Assembly: GCF_900115135.1 (NCBI RefSeq)
Contig: NZ_FOVK01000009.1
Span: 37,236 to 101,235 of the forward strand
Direction: 5' to 3'
Length of the DNA: 64,000 bases
From: Proteiniclasticum ruminis
GTDB taxonomy: Bacteria > Bacillota > Clostridia > Clostridiales > Clostridiaceae
Of the stretch, positions 59,802 to 64,000 are shown piece after piece. The position numbers and the translations under genes were made by a program. The notes beneath the pieces were generated by a model. The model did no database searches, had not been told where the DNA came from, and saw nothing but the letters and a program-made list of their open reading frames with translations. The stretch's first letter is position 1; every line of letters starts with the position of its first letter.

Positions 59802-61398
59802 GTTTCGCACCTTCTTTCCTGGATCCCGCCATGGCAAGACCAAACTCCGCATCTTTGTCATCAGGTTTCAGTATGGTCACGATTTTACCGTCTGAAACAA
59901 TGGCGATACGGTCACATAAAGACCGAAGCTCCACAAGCTCAGAACTGACCATCATGATGGTGATGCCCTGTTCACGATTGAGCCTCATAAGATACTCCAG
60001 CACCAGTTTTTTTGCGCCAATGTCAATCCCTCGTGTAGGTTCTGATACAATGAGAAGCTTTGGTGACATGGTCAGTGCTCTGGCAAGACAAACCTTCTGC
60101 TGATTTCCACCAGATAGCGCCCCTACGGGCTGCTTGGGTCCAGTACAGCGGATATCCAGAAGCCTGATCATCTCCTTGGCATGGTCTCTGGCTTTTTTCT
60201 GATCAAAAAGTTTCAGCGGTCCGATTTTCTTCAGGAAATTTTCCTTTACCTGCATGGCAGAGAAGGCGATGTTTTCCTCAATGGACTCTTCCAGTAAAAG
60301 ACCCACCCCTCTACGGTCTTCAGAAACACAGGCAATTCCATGTAGAAGGGCATTGCCAAGCTTATCCAGCTCCAGCATCTCCTGAAAAAAAGTTACAGCC
60401 CCTTCTGTCTCATACAGCCCCATAATTCCATTGGGTATACCGATTTTCCCCTGTCCTGCCAGACCCCCGATGCCAAAAATCTCCCCTTCGAAGACATCAA
60501 GGTCAATCCCTCTCACCATTTCTCCAGGCATCATCACATGAAAGTCTCTTAAAGACAGGGCGATCTTCTTGGGATCCACTTCTCTTTTTTCATCCTCAAG
60601 TCCATCCACCAGTTTTTCCACTTTACGACCGATCATAAGCTCTGCAATCTCCACCACATTGGAGTCCTTCACTTCTTTTCTGGCCACAAACTCACCATCT
60701 CTAAGCACCGTCAGGCTGTCAGCCACGGCCATGACTTCGTCCAGTCTGTGGGTAATAAATATAATTGCAATGCCCTTGCTGGAGATGAGTTTCATAATTT
60801 CAAGAAGTCTTTCTGCCTCGCTTTCTGTAAGCACCGCAGTAGGCTCATCAAACACAAGAAGCTTGATTCCGGTCTTGTCAATCTCACGGGCAATTTCCAC
60901 AAACTGCATATAACCGATGGGTAGACCCGCGACTTTTACGTATTCTTCGATATTGAGACCAATATCTGACAGTGCTTTTTTCGCATCCTTTCTCATCTGC
61001 TCTGTATCCAAAGTTTCAAGGTTTTTCCCCAGAACACGGCTCAAAAAAGTAGGATTGGTGATTTCTCGTCCAACTTTGATGTTCTCTGTTACGGTAAATC
61101 CCGGAATGAGCATAAACTCCTGATGCACCATACCAATGCCAAAATTCATGGCGTGGTGGGGCGCATCGATGGAAACGGCCTGCCCGTCAATTTTTACGGT
61201 TCCTTCAAATCCACCCGTCTGGTGAATCACCGGCATGCCAAAAAGAATGTTCATGAGTGTGGACTTCCCCGCTCCATTTTCACCCATGAGTGCATGAATC
61301 TCTCCAGGCTTTATAGCAAGACTTACATTTTTCAGCACTTTATTGCCATAATACTCTTTTGAGATATTGTCCATATGGAGAAGATAATTCGTGTCCAA
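59794..61398 (-). CDS. Tandem-domain ABC ATPase of the DUF3798 system
   Basis: A 534-residue CUT2-type double ATPase. Half 1: Walker A GENGAGKS near residue 40, a weak signature (LPIGYMQFVEIAREI) and Walker B LLVFDEPTAVL. Half 2: degenerate Walker A (GLAGQGKIGI), intact signature LSGGNQQKV, and a Walker B that reads LLIVSEPTRGID, so the usual Asp before Glu is Ser. One composite ATP site thus seems good and the other poor, a common pattern that is stronger here. The start is TTG at 61398 after GGGGGGATTCTAT. It follows a strong hairpin after the binding-protein gene. Confidence 0.88.
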   Translation of the reverse strand: MDTNYLLHMDNISKEYYGNKVLKNVSLAIKPGEIHALMGENGAGKSTLMNILFGMPVIHQTGGFEGTVKIDGQAVSIDAPHHAMNFGIGMVHQEFMLIPGFTVTENIKVGREITNPTFLSRVLGKNLETLDTEQMRKDAKKALSDIGLNIEEYVKVAGLPIGYMQFVEIAREIDKTGIKLLVFDEPTAVLTESEAERLLEIMKLISSKGIAIIFITHRLDEVMAVADSLTVLRDGEFVARKEVKDSNVVEIAELMIGRKVEKLVDGLEDEKREVDPKKIALSLRDFHVMMPGEMVRGIDLDVFEGEIFGIGGLAGQGKIGIPNGIMGLYETEGAVTFFQEMLELDKLGNALLHGIACVSEDRRGVGLLLEESIEENIAFSAMQVKENFLKKIGPLKLFDQKKARDHAKEMIRLLDIRCTGPKQPVGALSGGNQQKVCLARALTMSPKLLIVSEPTRGIDIGAKKLVLEYLMRLNREQGITIMMVSSELVELRSLCDRIAIVSDGKIVTILKPDDKDAEFGLAMAGSRKEGAKHA

Positions 61399-61442
61399 AT
61401 AGAATCCCCCCTTGAAGTTGTATCTTTATTTCTGTTATCGAA

Positions 61443-61482
61443 AAAGAGTCGCCGGCTTGTCGCTTGAAGCCGGCGACTCTTT
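61443..61482 (-). terminator. Strong intra-operon hairpin after the DUF3798 gene
   Basis: A perfect 16-bp GC-rich stem (61443-61458 with 61467-61482) and a minus-strand TTTTT tail make a full intrinsic terminator between the binding-protein and ATPase genes. ATPase and permeases would be made only by read-through. Confidence 0.85.
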
Positions 61483-61511
61483 ATGTAATCAGTCTGATAA
61501 CTTACTGAGTT

Positions 61512-62720
61512 TTAGTTGTCTCCGAAATCGTAGAAATCACAGAGAATCATGTAGTAGTTGTCCAGCTTCACGCCACCTTCATCAAAGTGCGTAATCTGAG
61601 CGGAACCTTCTCCACCTGCGATTCTGTTGACGATTTTTGTAAGAGCTGGTTCATCTACTCTACCGCTGGTTCTGCCTTCTAAGAATTCAATAGCATAATC
61701 TACGCCAGCTTCTACCATCAGCATGTTGATTGGAACGCTCCATGTGGACATTCTGTTTTCCTGGCCATATTCAGTAAGCACTTCGTCAATGGAGGAAAGC
61801 ATATAGTCTACATCGCCTTCATGACCGGATACATTCACGTTGAGTGCTGCTGGGTAGCCATGGTATGGGCTTGGACAGCACTGCTGTGGGTAAATTGCAC
61901 CCTGTTCCAGAATGGAACGGATGAGTGGTTCCTGCATAGCACAGTTGGTGGAGAAGAACGCGGTGTCTTTTCCATACTGCTGGATCTGACGTGGAACGTC
62001 TTCCAGAATAAACTGCTGAGCTCCGGATACACCAGCATCTCCTGTTGGGTCTGGTGCATTGACATCAACGAACTCGATGCCAAGTTTCTTGCATTCATCA
62101 ATCATCAGCTCACGGCGGGCTGCGATGGTCGCATAAGAAAGATGACGGGCAAAGGAATAATGGATAAAAGTCTTAGCCCCCATTTCAGCGGCTTTCTGAG
62201 GAATGGATCTGCCCATGGAGATTTCATCCACCAGCATAACGATGTCTGATTTGGATGCGATGGTGGCTGGGTCTTCTGCTGCTACACCAGAGACAAACAG
62301 CATATCAGGACGCGTTTCACGTACCTTGTCGATGGCAGCCGCTGCACCAGGAACCGCCTGTACAAACACAATGGCTTTTACTGCTGGATCAGATGCTAGA
62401 GAAACAACGTTTGCGATGGTCGTTTCAGTTTCTGAGGAGAAGTTGTCAGGATACGTGGCAGTGACTATCTTGTCTCCATACTTCTTCAGCATATTCTGAG
62501 CAGCCTGGTATTCTTCCTCTCCTTGGGACACTGTACCGGTGATGATACCGATCTTATAGTCTTCAGCTTCTCCGCTTGGTTCTTCAGGTGTCTCTTCGCC
62601 TGGTTCTTCCACCGGTGTTTCTCCGCCTGGAGTCTCTTCTGGAGCTTCTCCGCTACGGCAGCCAACCATGGAAATCACCATCAGGGATGCAATTAAAAGT
62701 GACATGGCTTTTTTCAACAT
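61512..62720 (-). CDS. DUF3798 family substrate-binding lipoprotein
   Basis: A 402-residue lipoprotein: signal peptide ending SMVGC with lipidated Cys21, an acidic Pro-Glu-Gly linker to about residue 55, then a type-1 binding-protein fold (KIGIITGTVSQGEEEYQAA, KAIVFVQAVPGAAAAIDKV, TFIHYSFARHLSYATIAARRELM). This is the DUF3798 family, whose ligand is unknown. It has a CC pair (PQQCCPSPYHGYPAAL) and several conserved histidines, so a metal-dependent or metal-complex ligand is possible (inference). The ATG at 62720 follows AAGGGGG. It is the first gene of the operon and likely highly expressed. Confidence 0.85.
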   Translation of the reverse strand: MLKKAMSLLIASLMVISMVGCRSGEAPEETPGGETPVEEPGEETPEEPSGEAEDYKIGIITGTVSQGEEEYQAAQNMLKKYGDKIVTATYPDNFSSETETTIANVVSLASDPAVKAIVFVQAVPGAAAAIDKVRETRPDMLFVSGVAAEDPATIASKSDIVMLVDEISMGRSIPQKAAEMGAKTFIHYSFARHLSYATIAARRELMIDECKKLGIEFVDVNAPDPTGDAGVSGAQQFILEDVPRQIQQYGKDTAFFSTNCAMQEPLIRSILEQGAIYPQQCCPSPYHGYPAALNVNVSGHEGDVDYMLSSIDEVLTEYGQENRMSTWSVPINMLMVEAGVDYAIEFLEGRTSGRVDEPALTKIVNRIAGGEGSAQITHFDEGGVKLDNYYMILCDFYDFGDN

Positions 62721-62786
62721 ATTTCTTTCCCCCTTCATCATATTAATGTTCGTATTATCCAATACGAATCATTATGAATTATGACG

Positions 62787-62815
62787 ATTATACAGCGACT
62801 TTGTTTATAATTCAA
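62787..62815 (-). promoter_or_regulatory. Sigma-A promoter of the DUF3798 operon
   Basis: On the minus strand TTGAAT (62810-62815), a 17-bp spacer and a perfect TATAAT (62787-62792) lie 66 nt before the start codon. Confidence 0.65.
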
Positions 62816-63040
62816 CAATTTTATTAATAATTATCAAATTTTTAGTGAAGTACAGTGTCACATTATTAAAATATCAGAAAATTTTGCAAGTCAATTTTGT
62901 ATGGTTATTCAGTTTTGCAGGATATTATTCATTTGCTTGGAAGTCCTGCTCATTTTAGTGATTGATATCGAAGCCTGATTTTCATCGATACAAAGATCCC
63001 TGCTTTTCTCCCGAAGTTTCTCCTGACTTTAGAACTTAAT
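62816..63040. other. AT-rich spacer before the transposase
   Basis: Between the DUF3798 promoter and the insertion-sequence end I see no gene, repeat or clear site. The true edge of the insertion sequence should fall in or just after this stretch. Confidence 0.3.
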
Positions 63041-63043
63041 ATT

Positions 63044-63097
63044 AAGAAAACCGTTGGAAACACAAGGCTTTCACCTTGTTTCCAGCGGTTTTTTTGT
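63044..63097. terminator. Long hairpin at the transposase 3' end
   Basis: AAAACCGTTGGAAAC-CAAGG pairs with CCTTG-TTTCCAGCGGTTTT (about 63047-63067 with 63074-63092), with T-rich sequence on both sides. It is a strong bidirectional terminator and may stop outside transcription entering the element. Confidence 0.8.
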
Positions 63098-63101
63098 ACA
63101 C

Positions 63102-64000
63102 TTATTCTAGATTCTTCACTAAATTCAATTTTGTTGCACTCCGAAACTGAGTCAAAGTCATGTTCTGTCTAAGTGCTGACATGCCGAGGATCTTGCTGAT
63201 GTCCAGGTATGTCTGGTTTATATTGATCGGGGTTACGGTAATATTGGGATAAGTCCCCTGTGTAATAACGGTAGGTCCTGACAAAGCTTCCATGAGATTT
63301 GCAGCGGATACTTGCGCTCCAGTGTGATCTGTAATCTTATACTGCAGATATCTCATAGTAGTTAAGGCTAAAAAGCACAATGCAAAGTGTCCTTCGATAT
63401 GTTTATCGGTCCAAACAAAAGCAGGAGTTGCCTGTAAATCTGTCTTCATGATTCTGAAACTCTCTTCGATTCTCCACAAACCACGATAGATTTCAACTAC
63501 TTCAAGGGTTGATAACTCTAGGTTGTTCGTGATGATAGCATAATATCCATCATATTTTTCAGATTCTTTAATTTTCTCCTCGCTGATTTTCCAGTTTTCT
63601 GTCTCCAGTTCCATCTCCAAGAACTGGTTTACCCCTCTTTTCACCGCTGCTTTCAGCTGATAAGGCTTATCCATTTTTTTTATCAGTTTTTCAAGCATTC
63701 GTTGCCGATCACCGCGGTCTTTCGACGCTCTTTTGGCGCTCCATGTCAGATGGATCTTCACCGGAACAGCATGGTGTTGATACTTTTTAGGTCGTCCACG
63801 CTTCTTTTTCACGCCTTCTTCCGCACCCTCCGGTGCGTCCAGCGCTAGACCTTCTGTCTTGTATTCCAGTGTTTGTTCCACCACTTTCTCCATGGTCAGA
63901 ACTTCGCCGCTCTCTTCGTTTTCAGAAGTCACTTTCCATCCATCGGGATTCAAGGCCAGTTCTTTAAACTCTTGCGTGGATCGTTTCAGCGTATAGCTGA
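63102..64000 (-). CDS. IS4-superfamily (IS1634-like) transposase, cut by the window edge
   Basis: The C-terminal 299 codons of a DDE transposase; the frame stays open through base 64000, so the start lies outside. A basic GRPKKY segment sits near the visible start. The catalytic Glu block reads IYRGLWRIEESFRIMKTDLQ, the Y...E...K signature of the IS4 superfamily, followed by DKHIEGHFALCFLAL as in IS1634-type elements. The last Asp of the triad is probably before the visible part or in the middle region. No frameshift is seen, so it could be active. The left and right inverted repeats cannot be defined here. Confidence 0.88.
   Translation of the reverse strand, partial: SYTLKRSTQEFKELALNPDGWKVTSENEESGEVLTMEKVVEQTLEYKTEGLALDAPEGAEEGVKKKRGRPKKYQHHAVPVKIHLTWSAKRASKDRGDRQRMLEKLIKKMDKPYQLKAAVKRGVNQFLEMELETENWKISEEKIKESEKYDGYYAIITNNLELSTLEVVEIYRGLWRIEESFRIMKTDLQATPAFVWTDKHIEGHFALCFLALTTMRYLQYKITDHTGAQVSAANLMEALSGPTVITQGTYPNITVTPININQTYLDISKILGMSALRQNMTLTQFRSATKLNLVKNLE

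Noticed and set aside
58869..59948. A 359-codon plus-strand frame opposite the DUF3798 permease gene
   Set aside because: It is the antisense of a clear permease, very rich in His, Ser and Gln with no domain, and has no ribosome binding site.

Overview
The window comes from a Bacillota chromosome, most likely class Clostridia. Strong AGGAGG-type ribosome binding sites, frequent TTG starts, sigma-A promoters with 17-bp spacers, lipoprotein signals, an LPxTG surface protein, a D-aspartate ligase-like enzyme, DUF4317 and DUF2812 proteins and many hairpin-plus-T-run terminators all fit. Coding GC is moderate and intergenic DNA is AT-rich. A peptide- and sugar-using anaerobe of the Clostridiaceae (for example Proteiniclasticum-like) would suit, but the genus cannot be fixed from this sequence alone. 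No rRNA, tRNA or CRISPR array was seen.

Layout. 1-3.2 kb: an operon with an arginine-type control region (two ARG-box-like sites and an 18-residue leader ORF with tandem Arg codons), an NhaC-type antiporter and argininosuccinate lyase (argH). 3.2-10.4 kb: mostly minus-strand housekeeping and accessory genes: an ECF sigma/partner pair, brnQ, trmO, a short-chain dehydrogenase, dodecin, a membrane protein and a two-domain gamma-glutamylcyclotransferase-like protein, interrupted by one AT-rich VOC gene that looks acquired. 10.4-14.9 kb: a ChvE/MmsA/MmsB-type monosaccharide ABC operon. 14.9-18.7 kb: a large secreted repeat protein. 19.2-20.7 kb: a MerR regulator fused to an RDD membrane domain. 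20.7-26.3 kb: an oppABCDF peptide-uptake operon. 26.5-34 kb: a small membrane protein, a MATE exporter, a PadR-DUF2812-DUF2812 operon with a 42-bp palindromic operator, a YdhG/frataxin-like protein, a DUF985 cupin and a second MerR-RDD gene. 34-42.2 kb: a D-aspartate ligase-like ATP-grasp enzyme, tandem-GNAT proteins, an ECF sigma/RsgI-like/PepSY system and a GNAT plus SAM-Rossmann pair. 42.2-44 kb: a radical SAM/SPASM enzyme followed directly by a 27-codon gene for a cysteine-free cationic peptide, a candidate RiPP locus. 44-57 kb: DUF4317, an M18 aminopeptidase, a 2012-residue LPxTG-anchored PHP-domain protein with a leader attenuator, CsbD, an adenylate kinase, a hydrolase and a HAD phosphatase. 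57-62.8 kb: a four-gene ABC transporter built around a DUF3798 binding protein of unknown ligand. 63.1 kb to the end: an IS4-superfamily (IS1634-like) transposase cut by the window edge.

Themes. Peptide and amino-acid use (Opp, BrnQ, M18 aminopeptidase, argH) and sugar uptake sit beside cell-envelope functions. All three complete ABC operons carry a strong hairpin just after the binding-protein gene, which would let that gene be expressed above the membrane parts. The most promising unexplained systems are the radical SAM/small-peptide pair, the two 480-residue MerR-RDD proteins, each behind a promoter with the 19-bp spacer typical of MerR control, and the sigma/RsgI/PepSY operon, whose two transcription units share the upstream pattern TGCAATAAAA-N14-GTTA.
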